From Streptomyces sp. NBC_01314 (GTDB lineage: Bacteria; Actinomycetota; Actinomycetes; Streptomycetales; Streptomycetaceae): DNA of 64,000 nt. The notes beneath the pieces were generated by a model, which ran no database searches, had not been told where the DNA came from, and was given only the letters and a program-made list of their open reading frames with translations. Of this stretch, positions 18,084 to 27,283 are shown piece after piece. Numbering within the stretch: position 1 is the first letter of the stretch; the number at the start of each line of letters is the position of its first letter. The stretch lies in NCBI RefSeq assembly GCF_041435215.1, contig NZ_CP108394.1, forward strand, positions 7,564,001-7,628,000, written 5' to 3'. Made by a program: the position numbers and the translations under genes.

Positions 18084-18497
18084 CTACGCGGTCTTCTCCG
18101 CGCACTCCGCGCAGGTGCCGAAGATCTCCACCGTGTGGGCGACGTTCACGAAGCCGTGTTCCGAGGCGATCGCGTCGGCCCACGTCTCGACCGCCGGGCC
18201 CTCCACCTCCACGGCCTTGCCGCAGACACGGCAGACGAGGTGGTGGTGGTGCTCGCCGGAGGAGCAGCGGCGGTACACGGACTCGCCGTCGGAGGTGCGC
18301 AGGACGTCGACCTCGCCCGCGTCGGCGAGGGACTGCAACGTGCGGTACACGGTGGTGAGCCCGACCGAGTCGCCCTTGTGCTTGAGCATGTCGTGGAGTT
18401 CCTGCGCGCTGCGGAACTCGTCGACCTCGTCGAGTGCCGCGGCCACAGCCGTCCGCTGCCGGGTGGAACGACCTCGTACGGGTCCAGCGGTCGTCAC
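18084..18497 (-). CDS. zur: Zinc uptake regulator, Fur family
   Basis: 137 residues. Winged helix in the first 80 residues, then the Fur-family metal sites: GEHHHHLVCRVCGK, EVEG, and C-terminal FGTCAECAEK giving two CxxC pairs for the structural zinc. With zinc it represses zinc uptake genes. The GTG at 18497 has GGAGG 5 bases upstream; a longer frame from 18533 is not supported. It is the last gene of znuACB-zur, so it represses its own operon via the Zur box at 21316-21330. Confidence 0.93.
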   Translation of the reverse strand: MTTAGPVRGRSTRQRTAVAAALDEVDEFRSAQELHDMLKHKGDSVGLTTVYRTLQSLADAGEVDVLRTSDGESVYRRCSSGEHHHHLVCRVCGKAVEVEGPAVETWADAIASEHGFVNVAHTVEIFGTCAECAEKTA

Positions 18498-18577
18498 CGT
18501 TGCCTCCTCGCGTAGCGGTCTTGCGGGGGCCATTGTGCCAGCCCGCGCGGGCCCGCCGGGTTGCGGCCGGACGCCGG

Positions 18578-19522
18578 TCAGCCCGCGGACCCCTCGGCGG
18601 AGCCCCGGCTGGCCGGAACCGTGTCCCTGACCACCCCCGCCCCCGCGCCCTCACCGGCCTTCGGGATCACACACTCCGACGGGTCGCCGGCGGCCGCCTC
18701 CAGGGCCTTCGCGCGCCGCCTGGCCAGCGGTGTCGCCAGCGCGGTGAGCACCATGAACACGGCGATGGCGAGCAGCACGATCGTCGCGCCGGGCGGCACG
18801 TCCCGGTAGTACGAGGTGACCGCGCCGCCGATCGTCACGGACACCCCGATGGCCACGGCGATCGCGAAGGTGGCCGCGAAACTGCGGGTGAGCTGCTGTG
18901 CGGCGGCGACGGGGACGACCATCAGCGCGGACACCAGGAGCAGGCCGACCACGCGCATGGCGACCGTGACGGTCACCGCCGCCGTGACCGCCGTCAGCAG
19001 GTTCAGCGCGCGCACGGGCAGGCCGGTGACCCGGGCGAACTCCTCGTCCTGGCTGACCGCGAACAGCTGTCGTCGCAGGGCCAGCGTCATCACGATCACG
19101 AACGCCGCCAGGACGCAGATCGCGGTGATGTCCTCCTGTGACACGGTCGACAGCGAGCCGAAGAGGAACGACATCAGGTTGGCGTTGGTGCCGCCCGGCG
19201 CGAGGTTGATGAGCATCACACCGCCCGCCATGCCGCCGTAGAAGAGCATGGCGAGCGCGATGTCGCCGCGCGTCTTGCCGTACCAGCGGATCAGCTCCAT
19301 CAGCACCGAGCCCAGCACGGCCACCAGTGTCGCCATCCAGACCGGGGACCACGACAGCATGAAGCCGAGGCCCACGCCCGTCATCGCGACATGGCCGATG
19401 CCGTCGCCCATGAGGGCCTGGCGGCGCTGGACGAGATAGATGCCGATCGCGGGGGCGGTGATGCCGACGAGGACGGCGGCGAGCAGGGCCCGCTGCATGA
19501 AGGCGTAGTTGAGGATGTCCAT
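18578..19522 (-). CDS. znuB: Zinc ABC transporter permease ZnuB
   Basis: 314 residues, eight or so membrane helices, ABC-3 family. The start MDILNYAFMQRALLAAVLVGITAPAIGIYLVQRRQALMGDGIGH is characteristic. The C-terminal about 40 residues are cytosolic and Glu/Ala rich. It follows znuC by 13 bp. Confidence 0.93.
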   Translation of the reverse strand: MDILNYAFMQRALLAAVLVGITAPAIGIYLVQRRQALMGDGIGHVAMTGVGLGFMLSWSPVWMATLVAVLGSVLMELIRWYGKTRGDIALAMLFYGGMAGGVMLINLAPGGTNANLMSFLFGSLSTVSQEDITAICVLAAFVIVMTLALRRQLFAVSQDEEFARVTGLPVRALNLLTAVTAAVTVTVAMRVVGLLLVSALMVVPVAAAQQLTRSFAATFAIAVAIGVSVTIGGAVTSYYRDVPPGATIVLLAIAVFMVLTALATPLARRRAKALEAAAGDPSECVIPKAGEGAGAGVVRDTVPASRGSAEGSAG

Positions 19523-19535
19523 CGCGATCGCCTTC

Positions 19536-20303
19536 TCAGCTCAGCAGGCCCGTACGGACGGGCCCGGTGCCCGGTGCCGCGTGCGGGTGTACGTGGTCGT
19601 GGCCGGGCAGCGCGTGCTGGCCGACCGCCTTCGGGGGCGGGCCGTCGTGGGTGACGCAGCCGTCGCGGAGCACCACCGCGCGGTCGATCAGCGGCTCCAG
19701 CGGGCCCAGTTCGTGGAGGACCAGCAGCACCGTGGTGCCCTTGGCGACCTGCTCGCGCAGCGTCGCGGCCAGCACCTCCTGGCTGGCCAGGTCGACGCCC
19801 GCCATCGGCTCGTCCATGATCAGCAGCTCGGGTTCGGAGGCGAGGGCGCGGGCGATGAGGACGCGCTGGTGCTGGCCGCCGGAGAGGGCGTTCACCGAGT
19901 CCTTGGCGCGGTCCGCCATGCCGACCATGTCCAGGGCCCGCCGGATCGCCTCGTGGTCGGCTCCGCGCAGGATGCCGAAGCGGGCGCGGGAGAGCCGGCC
20001 CGAGGCCACGATCTCCGTCACCGTCGCCGGGACACCGCCGGCCGCCGTCGTGCGCTGCGGCACGTACCCGAGGCGCCGCCAGTCGCGGAAGCGGCGGCGC
20101 GGGACGCCGAACAGCTCTATCTCGCCGTCACTCAGAGGCACCTGTCCGATCACCGTGCGTACGGCGGTGGACTTGCCGGAGCCGTTGGCGCCGAGCAGCG
20201 CGACGACCTCACCGCGGTGAACGGTGAGGTCGATGCCGCGCAGGACGGTGCGCGAGCCCAGTTCGGCGCGGACGCCGCGCAACGAGATGACGGGCTCGGT
20301 CAT
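19536..20303 (-). CDS. znuC: Zinc ABC transporter ATPase ZnuC
   Basis: 255 residues. Walker A GANGSGKST, signature LSGGQHQRVLIARAL, Walker B LLIMDEP and switch His in LLVLHEL are all present. Energises zinc import with ZnuB. A His-rich tail (HGPP, HALPGHDHVHPHAAPG) could bind zinc. Starts 29 bp behind znuA. Confidence 0.93.
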   Translation of the reverse strand: MTEPVISLRGVRAELGSRTVLRGIDLTVHRGEVVALLGANGSGKSTAVRTVIGQVPLSDGEIELFGVPRRRFRDWRRLGYVPQRTTAAGGVPATVTEIVASGRLSRARFGILRGADHEAIRRALDMVGMADRAKDSVNALSGGQHQRVLIARALASEPELLIMDEPMAGVDLASQEVLAATLREQVAKGTTVLLVLHELGPLEPLIDRAVVLRDGCVTHDGPPPKAVGQHALPGHDHVHPHAAPGTGPVRTGLLS

Positions 20304-20331
20304 GCCTGCTGCCTCCGGATGATCAACAAGG

Positions 20332-21294
20332 TCACTTGGCTCCCAGGGCCGTTTCGAGGGCCTTGAGGTTGGCTTCCTGCACCGAGAAGTAGTCCTTGCC
20401 GCGCGACTTCTCGGTGATGCCCTCGATCGGGTCGAGGACGTCCGTCCTGAGGTTCGCGTCGGCGGCGATGGTCTTCGCGGTCTTGTCGCTGACGAGTGTC
20501 TCGTAGAACACGGTGGTCACGCCGTCGGCCTTCGCCATCTTCTCAAGTGCCTTGACCCGCGCGGCACTCGGCTCGGACTCGGGGTCGAGGCCGGAGATGG
20601 CCTCCTCGGTGAGGCCGTAGCGCTCGGCGAGGTAGCCGAAGGCGGCGTGGGTGGTGATGAAGACCTTGGTGTCGGTGTTCTTCAGACCGTTCTCGAACTG
20701 GTCGTCGAGCGCGCCCAGCTTCTCGACCAGGGCCTCGGTGTTGGTCTTGTAGGTGTCCGCGTGGTCCGGGTCGGCCTTCTCGAAGGCGGCGCCGACGCCC
20801 TTGGCGACCTCGGCGTACTTCACCGGGTCGAGCCAGACGTGGGGGTCCTTGCCGGCCAGTTCCTCGTTCTCGTGCTCGTCGTGCTCGTCCGAGTGGCCGC
20901 CGACCTCGTTGCCGTGGTGCTCCATGGTGGTCAGCGTGGCGGCGTCGATCTTCGTCTTGAGCTCGGACTGCGAGACCGCGTCGTCGACGGAGGGCTGCAG
21001 GCCCTTGAGGTAGAGCACGGCGTCCGACTCCTGGAGCGCGGCCGTCTGCTTGGCGCTGATCTCCAGGTCGTGCGGCTCCTGGCCGGGTTCGGTCAGACTG
21101 GTGACGTTCACGTACTTCCCGCCGATCTGCTCGGCGAGGAAGGCCATCGGATAGAACGACGCGACAACGTCGAACTTGTCCGTGTTGCCGGCGGCGGCAC
21201 TGTCGGTGGAGCAGGCCGAGAGCGTGGTGAGGCTCAGGGCGGCGGCCGCGGTCGCCGCCGCGGGTATCAGGAGTCGTCGTCGTACTGCGTTCAT
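20332..21294 (-). CDS. znuA: Zinc-binding lipoprotein ZnuA
   Basis: 320 residues if started at ATG 21294. Signal peptide with lipobox TLSACS; cluster A-I metal-binding fold with metal His in EPHDLE, a His/Asp-rich loop (HHGNEVGGHSDEHDEHENEE) typical of high-affinity zinc proteins, DPHVWLDP and TTHAAFGYLAERYG. Captures Zn for ZnuBC. In-frame ATGs at 21309 and 21303 would add 5 and 3 residues; TTGACA (21326-21331) and GAAAAT (21302-21307) 18 bp apart would place the transcription start at about 21294, so a leaderless start there is my preference. Repressed by Zur. Confidence 0.92.
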   Translation of the reverse strand: MNAVRRRLLIPAAATAAAALSLTTLSACSTDSAAAGNTDKFDVVASFYPMAFLAEQIGGKYVNVTSLTEPGQEPHDLEISAKQTAALQESDAVLYLKGLQPSVDDAVSQSELKTKIDAATLTTMEHHGNEVGGHSDEHDEHENEELAGKDPHVWLDPVKYAEVAKGVGAAFEKADPDHADTYKTNTEALVEKLGALDDQFENGLKNTDTKVFITTHAAFGYLAERYGLTEEAISGLDPESEPSAARVKALEKMAKADGVTTVFYETLVSDKTAKTIAADANLRTDVLDPIEGITEKSRGKDYFSVQEANLKALETALGAK

Positions 21295-21315
21295 GACAGT
21301 CATTTTCATCTTATC

Positions 21316-21330
21316 TGGAAACGATTGTCA
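21316..21330 (-). promoter_or_regulatory. Zur box in the znuACB-zur promoter
   Basis: On the minus strand TGACAATCGTTTCCA, 12 of 15 matches to the Streptomyces Zur consensus TGAAAATCATTTTCA. It overlaps the -35 box TTGACA, so bound Zur would block polymerase. Confidence 0.8.
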
Positions 21331-21510
21331 ACAAGCCTGGTGGTAAGCCCTTGGTAAGGCCTTTGTCCGGCTCTCGCCGCCTCGTTCTCCGAACCGATTT
21401 GATCGGAGGGCAGGCCCCGCCGGTAACCTGAGGCATTCGCTCTGAAGCGCGTTCGCTTCCCTCCAGGAGCGCATCGCTTCGTCGCCCGTCGTCGTAATGA
21501 AGAGAGCACC

Positions 21511-22893
21511 GTGGCCGCCGACAAGATCGACACCATCGTCAGCCTGAGCAAGCGCCGTGGCTTCGTATTCCCGTGCAGCGAGATCTATGGCGGCCAGCGT
21601 GCCGCCTGGGACTACGGACCGCTGGGTGTCGAGCTCAAGGAGAACATCAAGCGTCAGTGGTGGCGCTACATGGTGACGTCTCGCGAGGACGTGGTCGGCA
21701 TCGACTCGTCCGTCATCCTGGCCCCCGAGGTCTGGGTCGCCTCCGGCCACGTCGCCACCTTCTCCGACCCGCTCACCGAGTGCACCTCCTGCCACAAGCG
21801 GTTCCGCGCGGACCACCTGGAAGAGGCGTACGAGGCGAAGAAGGGCCGCCTGCCGGAGAACGGCCTCGCGGACGTCAACTGCCCCAACTGCGGCACCAAG
21901 GGCCAGTTCACCGAGCCCAAGCAGTTCTCGGGTCTGCTCTCCACCCACCTCGGCCCCACCCAGGACACCGGCTCCGTCGCCTACCTGCGTCCCGAGACCG
22001 CCCAGGGCATCTTCACCAACTTCGCCCAGGTGCAGACCACTTCGCGCCGCAAGCCCCCGTTCGGCATCGCCCAGATGGGCAAGTCCTTCCGCAACGAGAT
22101 CACGCCCGGCAACTTCATCTTCCGCACCCGCGAGTTCGAGCAGATGGAGATGGAGTTCTTCGTCAAGCCGGGCGAGGACGAGAAGTGGCAGGAGTACTGG
22201 ATGCAGGAGCGGTGGAACTGGTACACCGGCCTGGGCATGCGCGAGGAGAACATGCGCTGGTACGACCACCCGGCCGAGAAGCTCTCCCACTACTCCAAGC
22301 GCACCGCCGACATCGAGTACCGCTTCCAGTTCGGCGGCAACGAGTGGGGTGAGCTGGAGGGCGTCGCCAACCGCACCGACTACGACCTCAACGCCCACTC
22401 CAAGGCCTCCGGCCAGGACCTGTCGTACTACGACCAGGAGTCGAGCGAGCGGTACACGCCGTTCGTCATCGAGCCGGCGGCCGGTGTCGGCCGCACGATG
22501 CTGGCGTTCCTGCTCGACGCGTACACCGAGGACGAGGCGCCCAACGCCAAGGGCAAGCTGGAGAAGCGCACGGTGCTGCGGCTGGACCACCGCATCGCGC
22601 CGGTGAAGGTGGCGGTGCTTCCGCTGTCCCGCAACGCCGAGCTGTCCCCGAAGGCGAAGGGGCTCGCGGCGGCGCTGCGGCAGAACTGGAACATCGACTT
22701 CGACGACGCGGGTGCGATCGGGCGCCGGTACCGTCGCCAGGACGAGATCGGTACGCCGTACTGCGTGACGGTCGACTTCGACACGCTGGACGACAATGCG
22801 GTGACCGTGCGCGAGCGGGACTCGATGAAGCAGGAGCGGGTGTCTCTCGACCAGATCGAGGGGTACCTCGCGGGTCGGCTCGTCGGCGCCTGA
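21511..22893 (+). CDS. glyS: Glycyl-tRNA synthetase, dimeric type
   Basis: 460 residues, the alpha2 class II enzyme of actinobacteria. The catalytic core has the FPCSEIYGG start, motif 2 [25 protein letters not shown] and motif 3 [13 protein letters not shown]; zinc-like CxxC pairs occur in [10 protein letters not shown] and NCPNCGTKG; the anticodon-binding domain is at the C-terminus. GTG at 21511 with GAGAG just upstream. A possible promoter is TAACCT at 21423-21428. Divergent from znuA. Confidence 0.96.
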   Translation: MAADKIDTIVSLSKRRGFVFPCSEIYGGQRAAWDYGPLGVELKENIKRQWWRYMVTSREDVVGIDSSVILAPEVWVASGHVATFSDPLTECTSCHKRFRADHLEEAYEAKKGRLPENGLADVNCPNCGTKGQFTEPKQFSGLLSTHLGPTQDTGSVAYLRPETAQGIFTNFAQVQTTSRRKPPFGIAQMGKSFRNEITPGNFIFRTREFEQMEMEFFVKPGEDEKWQEYWMQERWNWYTGLGMREENMRWYDHPAEKLSHYSKRTADIEYRFQFGGNEWGELEGVANRTDYDLNAHSKASGQDLSYYDQESSERYTPFVIEPAAGVGRTMLAFLLDAYTEDEAPNAKGKLEKRTVLRLDHRIAPVKVAVLPLSRNAELSPKAKGLAAALRQNWNIDFDDAGAIGRRYRRQDEIGTPYCVTVDFDTLDDNAVTVRERDSMKQERVSLDQIEGYLAGRLVGA

Positions 22894-22920
22894 GGGGTCG
22901 CCTCGCTCGGGTGATTGAGC

Positions 22921-22982
22921 GGCTGCGGGTTCGTCGTGGCCGGTCGCGCAGTTCCCCGCGCCCCTTACGGGGCCGGGGAACT
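22921..22982. repeat. Dispersed intergenic repeat copy forming a terminator-like hairpin behind glyS
   Basis: GGCTGCGGGTTCGTCGTGGC followed by GCGCAGTTCCCCGCGCCCC and TTACGGGG; GTTCCCCGC..GGGGAAC arms can fold. The element lies between glyS and the convergent nuclease gene and probably ends transcription. The same sequence, with another centre, is at 31806-31885 on the other strand. A short GGGTCGTAC repeat (three units) follows at 22990-23020. Confidence 0.7.
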
Positions 22983-23016
22983 CGGCGTTTACGGGTCGTA
23001 CGGGTCGTACGGGTCC

Positions 23017-24132
23017 TTACAGATCCAGGTCGGCGAAGAGGGCCGCGTGGTCCGAGGCCTGGTCGGCCTTCGACGTGACGGTGGCGAAGGACGGGAAGGT
23101 CCTCGGAGCCCAGATTCCCCTCCGCTCCACGCCCACGTTCGTCACCAGCTCCCACAACTCCGGGCTGAACATGAGGTAGTCGAGCTTCTGCTCGTCGCGC
23201 TTGCCGGTGCCATGGGTGCCCGGAGGGTTGGCGCCGTAGCTCTCGTGGGTCATGGCCTCGCGGAGGCCGGCGTCGAGGAGGAGCTTGATGGGGGGACTGG
23301 CGAGGAAGTCGTTGAGGTCGCCGGCCACCACGACCCGCGCGGAACGGTCCAGGGCGGCCTCGTAGATCTCCTTGACGCGCTTGGCCTGGGCCTTGCGGCG
23401 CTTGTCGTTCTCGGCGGCGCGGCCGAAGCCCTTGCTCTTGAAGTGGTTGCCGAGGATCCACAGGGGGTCGCCGTCGACCTCCACCTCGAACTCGGGGCAG
23501 TCCCGGCTGAACACCGGGTTGCCGTTCGCGCCGGAATCGAAGATGTGTGACCGCACGGACGTGATCGGGAACCGGCTGAGGATGCCGACATCGATGCCAC
23601 GGCTGTCGTTGCCGTCGACGAGCATGTTGAACGGGTACGGGGCGTGTCCCACCACGCCGCCCAGCACCTGGGTGTTGAAGCGGTCCAGGGTGAGCCGGTC
23701 CTCGACCTCGACCGTGAGCAGGATGTCCGCGTTCACCTCGGCTATCACCCGGGCGGTGTTCTCCACCGCGTCCCAGCCGATGTCGCCCCGCACCATCTCG
23801 GCCCAACCGGACCACTTCGGCCGCCCCTTGGCGACGATCTTGACGACGGGTCCTCCCGTCGGGGACACCGTGTAGAGCTTGGCGCCGCCGCGGGGCTGGT
23901 TGACGAAGAACGGCCGCCGGCTGCCCGCCTCCGAGTCGTGCGCGTCGTGCTTCACGATCAGCTCGGCGATCCGCTCCTTGTCCGCCTCCTGGTAGATCTC
24001 CTTGTCGAGGAGACCGACCAGCTCGTTGAAGTCGTCCAGGATCTCCTTGCGCAACTCGCCATCGGCGAGGCCGAACACCGTCGGCCGACGGAAGAGGTTC
24101 TCGGCGTTGAAGGTGGCGATACGGATGGTCAT
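23017..24132 (-). CDS. Endonuclease/exonuclease/phosphatase family hydrolase
   Basis: 371 residues. EEP fold: starts IRIATFNAENLF (Asn/Glu metal ligands), has DILLTVEVEDR, GNHFKSKG, VVVAGDLNDF and the final SDHAALFADL His. This family cleaves phosphodiester or phosphomonoester bonds in DNA, RNA, lipids or inositol phosphates; nothing here tells which. No signal peptide, so cytosolic. ATG at 24132 with GGAGG upstream. Divergent from the DUF4394 gene. Confidence 0.87.
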   Translation of the reverse strand: MTIRIATFNAENLFRRPTVFGLADGELRKEILDDFNELVGLLDKEIYQEADKERIAELIVKHDAHDSEAGSRRPFFVNQPRGGAKLYTVSPTGGPVVKIVAKGRPKWSGWAEMVRGDIGWDAVENTARVIAEVNADILLTVEVEDRLTLDRFNTQVLGGVVGHAPYPFNMLVDGNDSRGIDVGILSRFPITSVRSHIFDSGANGNPVFSRDCPEFEVEVDGDPLWILGNHFKSKGFGRAAENDKRRKAQAKRVKEIYEAALDRSARVVVAGDLNDFLASPPIKLLLDAGLREAMTHESYGANPPGTHGTGKRDEQKLDYLMFSPELWELVTNVGVERRGIWAPRTFPSFATVTSKADQASDHAALFADLDL

Positions 24133-24354
24133 GCGCCCTCCTGGAGGCCACGGCGGGCCGGTGACAGGCTGACAGGCTGACAGACACCTCGAATTGTCCG
24201 AGTGCGGATGAAAGGTGTCCAATGGAACGCCAGGGAAAGTTCCGTAGTTCCCGGAAAAATCTCGTACGACCCACCAATCCGGATCTGTCCCGGTTCCGAA
24301 GGGGAGGGCATACGGCCCGCGAGGGGCGGGCCGCGCATCTTCACGGGGGCGTAC

Positions 24355-25329
24355 ATGCGCAAGCAAGCGATCATCGGCGTACTCACCATGGCGGTGGCGA
24401 TCGGGACCGTAGGGGCGGTCGGGGCGGGGGCGCTGGGCGGATCGTCCGCGTCGTCCGGGTCCGGGTCCGGGTCCGGGTCCGGAGCATCGGAGGACGGCTC
24501 CTCCGGCATCGGGGGCGGCATCGAGTCCAAGGGCGGTGGCCTGGGTGGCGCGGCGAAGGTGCCCGGCGGGCTGAAGGCCGTCGGGCTCACCGTCGACCAG
24601 CGGCTGGTGGTCTTCCGCGTCGACAGGCCGGGCGCCGCCGTCCCGCTCGGCAAGGTCGGCGGCCTCAAGGGCGACACGAAGCTCGTCGGCATCGACTACC
24701 GCGTCCAGAACGGCAAGCTGTACGGCGTCGGCGACAGGGGCGGCGTCTACACGATCCGCGAGGTGGGTGCCAAGGCCACCAAGGTCTCCCAGCTCACGGT
24801 CGCCCTCCGGGGCGCGGCGTACGGCGTCGACTTCAACCCCGCCGCCAACCGCCTCCGCGTGATCAGCGACACCGGCCAGAACCTCCGCCACAACCTCGAC
24901 GACCCCCAGGGCGCCCCGGCCGCCGGCACCACGGCCGTCGACGGCACCCTCACCGACCCGCCGGTCCCGCCCGCCACGGCCGGGGCCACCGCTCAGGGGG
25001 TGACCGGGGCGGCGTACACGAACAACGACCTCGACACCGCCACCGCGACCACCCTGTTCGACCTCGGCGCCGCGCAGGACCAGGTCACCGTCCAGTCGCC
25101 GGCGAACGCGGGCAGCCTCGCCCCCACCGGCAAGCTCGGCGTCGACGCCCCGCCGGACTCCGGGTTCGACATCTACAGCTCGGTGAGGAGTGGTGTGAAC
25201 GCCGGGTACGCGGTGACGGGGGCGCGGATGTTCGGCGTCAACCTCCTGACGGGCAAGGCGAGTTCGACGGGGAGCTTCCCCAAGGGGCGGCAGGTGGTGG
25301 ACCTGGCGATCCCGCTGCGGCAGGGCTGA
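24355..25329 (+). CDS. Secreted DUF4394 (beta-propeller-like) protein
   Basis: 324 residues. Signal peptide in residues 1-25 (IIGVLTMAVAIGTVGAVGAGALG), then a Ser-Gly repeat (about 40-50) encoded by a repeated TCCGGG hexamer, then the DUF4394 domain: LVGIDYRVQNGKLYGVGDRGGVYTI and VDFNPAANRLRVISDTGQNLR are its hallmark strands. The fold is probably a propeller; function unknown. ATG at 24355 with GGGGG 6 bases before it; longer in-frame starts lack support. Confidence 0.85.
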   Translation: MRKQAIIGVLTMAVAIGTVGAVGAGALGGSSASSGSGSGSGSGASEDGSSGIGGGIESKGGGLGGAAKVPGGLKAVGLTVDQRLVVFRVDRPGAAVPLGKVGGLKGDTKLVGIDYRVQNGKLYGVGDRGGVYTIREVGAKATKVSQLTVALRGAAYGVDFNPAANRLRVISDTGQNLRHNLDDPQGAPAAGTTAVDGTLTDPPVPPATAGATAQGVTGAAYTNNDLDTATATTLFDLGAAQDQVTVQSPANAGSLAPTGKLGVDAPPDSGFDIYSSVRSGVNAGYAVTGARMFGVNLLTGKASSTGSFPKGRQVVDLAIPLRQG

Positions 25330-25414
25330 CCCACGGGAGGCCGGCGGTCGCGTACACCGTGACCGAGGCGGACCGGCCCGGTGCGCCGCGGTCGGTCCGA
25401 CGCGGGCCGTCCGC

Positions 25415-25873
25415 CTATGCCACGCAGAACTCGTTGCCCTCCGGGTCCCGCATCACCCACCAATGCCCTGCCGGGCCCCTGTCGAACTCCTCGACGCGGG
25501 TGGCGCCCAGGGTTTCCAGGCGGATGACGAGGGGGCCCAGGCCGTCCGGGCCGGAGTGGACGTCGATATGGAGACGGTTCTTGACCGTCTTGGCCTCGGG
25601 GACGTCCTGGAAGAGGAGACGGCGGCCCTTGCCGATGCCGGTGAAGGGGTCGTACGGGTCGTCGGGGTGGCGGACGGCGGCGTAGCCGCGGAAGACGTGG
25701 TGGCCGTTGTGCTCGGTGACGGCGGCCTCGGGGAGGTCGCCCGTGGTGAGGAGGTGGGTGATCAGTGTGCTCGGGTCCTCCACCTCGTAGCCCAGCGCCG
25801 CGGCCCAGAAATCGGCCAGGGGCTGGGCGTCCCGCGTGTCGACGACCAGTTTCCAGTTCAGTGCGGCAGTCAT
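25415..25873 (-). CDS. VOC (glyoxalase/bleomycin-resistance) superfamily protein
   Basis: 152 residues, two beta-alpha-beta-beta-beta modules: LNWKLVVDTRDAQPLADFWAAALGYEV and NRLHIDVHS...HWWVMRDPEGNEFCV. His and Glu metal candidates are H-I-D-V-H and the last GNEF. Ligand or reaction unknown. Its ATG (25873) lies in the inverted repeat shared with the divergent CGNR gene and there is no ribosome site, so the mRNA seems leaderless. Confidence 0.85.
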   Translation of the reverse strand: MTAALNWKLVVDTRDAQPLADFWAAALGYEVEDPSTLITHLLTTGDLPEAAVTEHNGHHVFRGYAAVRHPDDPYDPFTGIGKGRRLLFQDVPEAKTVKNRLHIDVHSGPDGLGPLVIRLETLGATRVEEFDRGPAGHWWVMRDPEGNEFCVA

Positions 25874-25897
25874 GTAACCGGTTATATTGGTTACATG
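25871..25897. promoter_or_regulatory. 27-bp inverted repeat holding both start codons of a divergent pair
   Basis: CATGTAACC (25871-25879) and GGTTACATG (25889-25897) are perfect 9-bp inverted arms, and each includes the ATG of one gene. The 21 bases between the two ATGs are the whole intergenic region. TATATT (25884-25889) is a -10 box for the plus gene, 5 bases before its ATG; a TATAAC lies on the minus strand. TAACCGGTTA (25875-25884) is itself a perfect palindrome. One bound protein would cover both promoters and both starts. Confidence 0.75.
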
Positions 25898-26569
25898 GCT
25901 TTGTCGTCCAGGGCATCAGCTTCGAAGGGGGCGTCGGGAGTGTCGGGCATCCGGCTGCGGTCCTACTCCGGGAACGTCTTCCGGTTCGATCCGGGCGCTC
26001 TCTGCCTGGAGCTGCTCGTCACCGGCGGTCCCGGCGCCCTGACCCGCTACGAGGTGCTGCACACCCCCGATGACCTGGTCGAATGGGCCGATCAGTCCCG
26101 GCTCGCCCCCACGCCCCTCGCCCTCCACGTCACGGCGGACGACGTGACGTACGCCCGGCGGCTGCGCGACGCGCTGACCCGTACGGTCGTCACCCGCGTG
26201 GTCGGCGGCGCCGGCCTCCCCGAGCTGGGCATATCCCCGGCGGACACCGCCGACCTCGCTCTCGTCAACGAAGCCGCCGCCCGCCCGCCGCTCGCCCCCG
26301 CCATCGGCGCGGACGGCGCCCGGAGCTGGGCCGCCGGTACGGCGACCGGCGCGCAGCTCCTCTCCACGGTCGCCCGGGATGCCGTCGACCTCCTCACCGG
26401 GCCGTACGCCGAACGCGTCCGCATGTGCGCCGGCGACCGTTGCTATCTCCTCTACGTCGACACCTCACGCCCCGGCCGCCGCCGCTGGTGCTCGATGGAG
26501 CACTGCGGCAACCGCCACAAGGTCCGCGCCCACCGTGTGCGCCGCTCCGGGGCGGGACCGGTCGAGTAG
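25895..26569 (+). CDS. CGNR zinc-finger (ABATE-domain) regulator
   Basis: 224 residues. N-terminal ABATE-type stress-sensing domain; C-terminal CGNR zinc finger RVRMCAGDRCYLLYVDTSRP...RRWCSMEHCGNRHKVRAHR (C-x4-C, C-x4-CGNR), thought to bind DNA. Leaderless start at ATG 25895. Likely binds the inverted repeat at 25871-25897 and so controls itself and the VOC gene. The stop codon starts a tandem repeat. Confidence 0.88.
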   Translation: MALSSRASASKGASGVSGIRLRSYSGNVFRFDPGALCLELLVTGGPGALTRYEVLHTPDDLVEWADQSRLAPTPLALHVTADDVTYARRLRDALTRTVVTRVVGGAGLPELGISPADTADLALVNEAAARPPLAPAIGADGARSWAAGTATGAQLLSTVARDAVDLLTGPYAERVRMCAGDRCYLLYVDTSRPGRRRWCSMEHCGNRHKVRAHRVRRSGAGPVE

Positions 26570-26640
26570 CGGCCCGGTCGAGCAGCAGTCCACGAGCAGG
26601 TCCACGAGCAGGTCCACGAGCAAGTCCACGAGCAAGTCCA
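26567..26640 (+). repeat. 12-bp tandem repeat behind the CGNR gene
   Basis: Four units CACGAGCARGTC at 26591-26638, preceded by degenerate GTCGAGTAG and GTCGAGCAGCAG that include the CGNR stop codon. The array ends in the GGAG ribosome site of the SRPBCC gene. Confidence 0.85.
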
Positions 26641-26658
26641 GGAGAAAGGGTGATCCTC

Positions 26659-27063
26659 ATGACCGCGCGATCCACCGGACTCACCAGGGACGCCGGATGG
26701 GAAGTCGGCGTCTCCCGTACTCTGCCCCAGTCACCCGCCGCCGTATGGGAGTTCATCAGCGGACCGGGCGGGCTGGCGCTGTGGCTCGGACCCGGGGCGC
26801 GGCTCACTCCCGAGCGCGGTGCCGGGTACGAGACCGACGCGGGCGCCACGGGCGAGGTGCGCGGCTACCGGCCCGGTGACCGTATCCGCGTCACCTACGG
26901 CGACACGACCGTCCAGGTCGCCGTCTCGGCGGCCGGTGGCGGCCGGGCCGTCCTCGTCTTCCACCAGGAACGCATGGCGAGCACCGAGGAACGTGAGCGT
27001 CAACGGGCGCACTGGCGACGGGTGATGGACCAGGTCGCCGAGGCGCTGGACCAACTGGACTGA
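26659..27063 (+). CDS. SRPBCC (START/AHSA1-like) protein
   Basis: 134 residues. Helix-grip fold of the AHA1/CalC type: VSRTLPQSPAAVWEFISGPGGLALWLGPG at the start, TGEVRGYRPGDRIRVTY in the middle and the long C-terminal helix RERQRAHWRRVMDQVAEALDQL. Hydrophobic ligand carrier of unknown role. A GTG at 26650 with GGAG 5 bases upstream would add three residues and is a real alternative. It may share a transcript with the CGNR gene. Confidence 0.82.
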   Translation: MTARSTGLTRDAGWEVGVSRTLPQSPAAVWEFISGPGGLALWLGPGARLTPERGAGYETDAGATGEVRGYRPGDRIRVTYGDTTVQVAVSAAGGGRAVLVFHQERMASTEERERQRAHWRRVMDQVAEALDQLD

Positions 27064-27073
27064 AGGCCGGCGG

Positions 27074-27283
27074 CTATGACGAGACCCTCGGGTCCACCGT
27101 CGCCTGGTGGGCCTCGGCGAGGTGTTCCTCGGCCTTCAGCCACGGCAGGAACTGCGCGCCCTTGCGCCAGCCGCACGTGTCGCATCTGATCGTGCGCTGC
27201 ATTCCCGAGCGCTGTACCCGCACGGTGTGCTCCCGCCCGTGCTGGTCCCAGCGGCTCACCTTGCTCGTGTTGCTCTGCTGCAT
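27074..27283 (-). CDS. Small zinc-finger-like protein
   Basis: 69 residues. RCDTCGWRKGAQFLPWLKAEEHLAEAHQ gives C-x2-C-x17-H-x4-H spacing, like a C2H2 finger. Start ATG 27283 has GGAGG 5 bases before it. I know of similar small Streptomyces proteins but no function. Convergent with the SRPBCC gene, 10 bp apart. Confidence 0.7.
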   Translation of the reverse strand: MQQSNTSKVSRWDQHGREHTVRVQRSGMQRTIRCDTCGWRKGAQFLPWLKAEEHLAEAHQATVDPRVSS

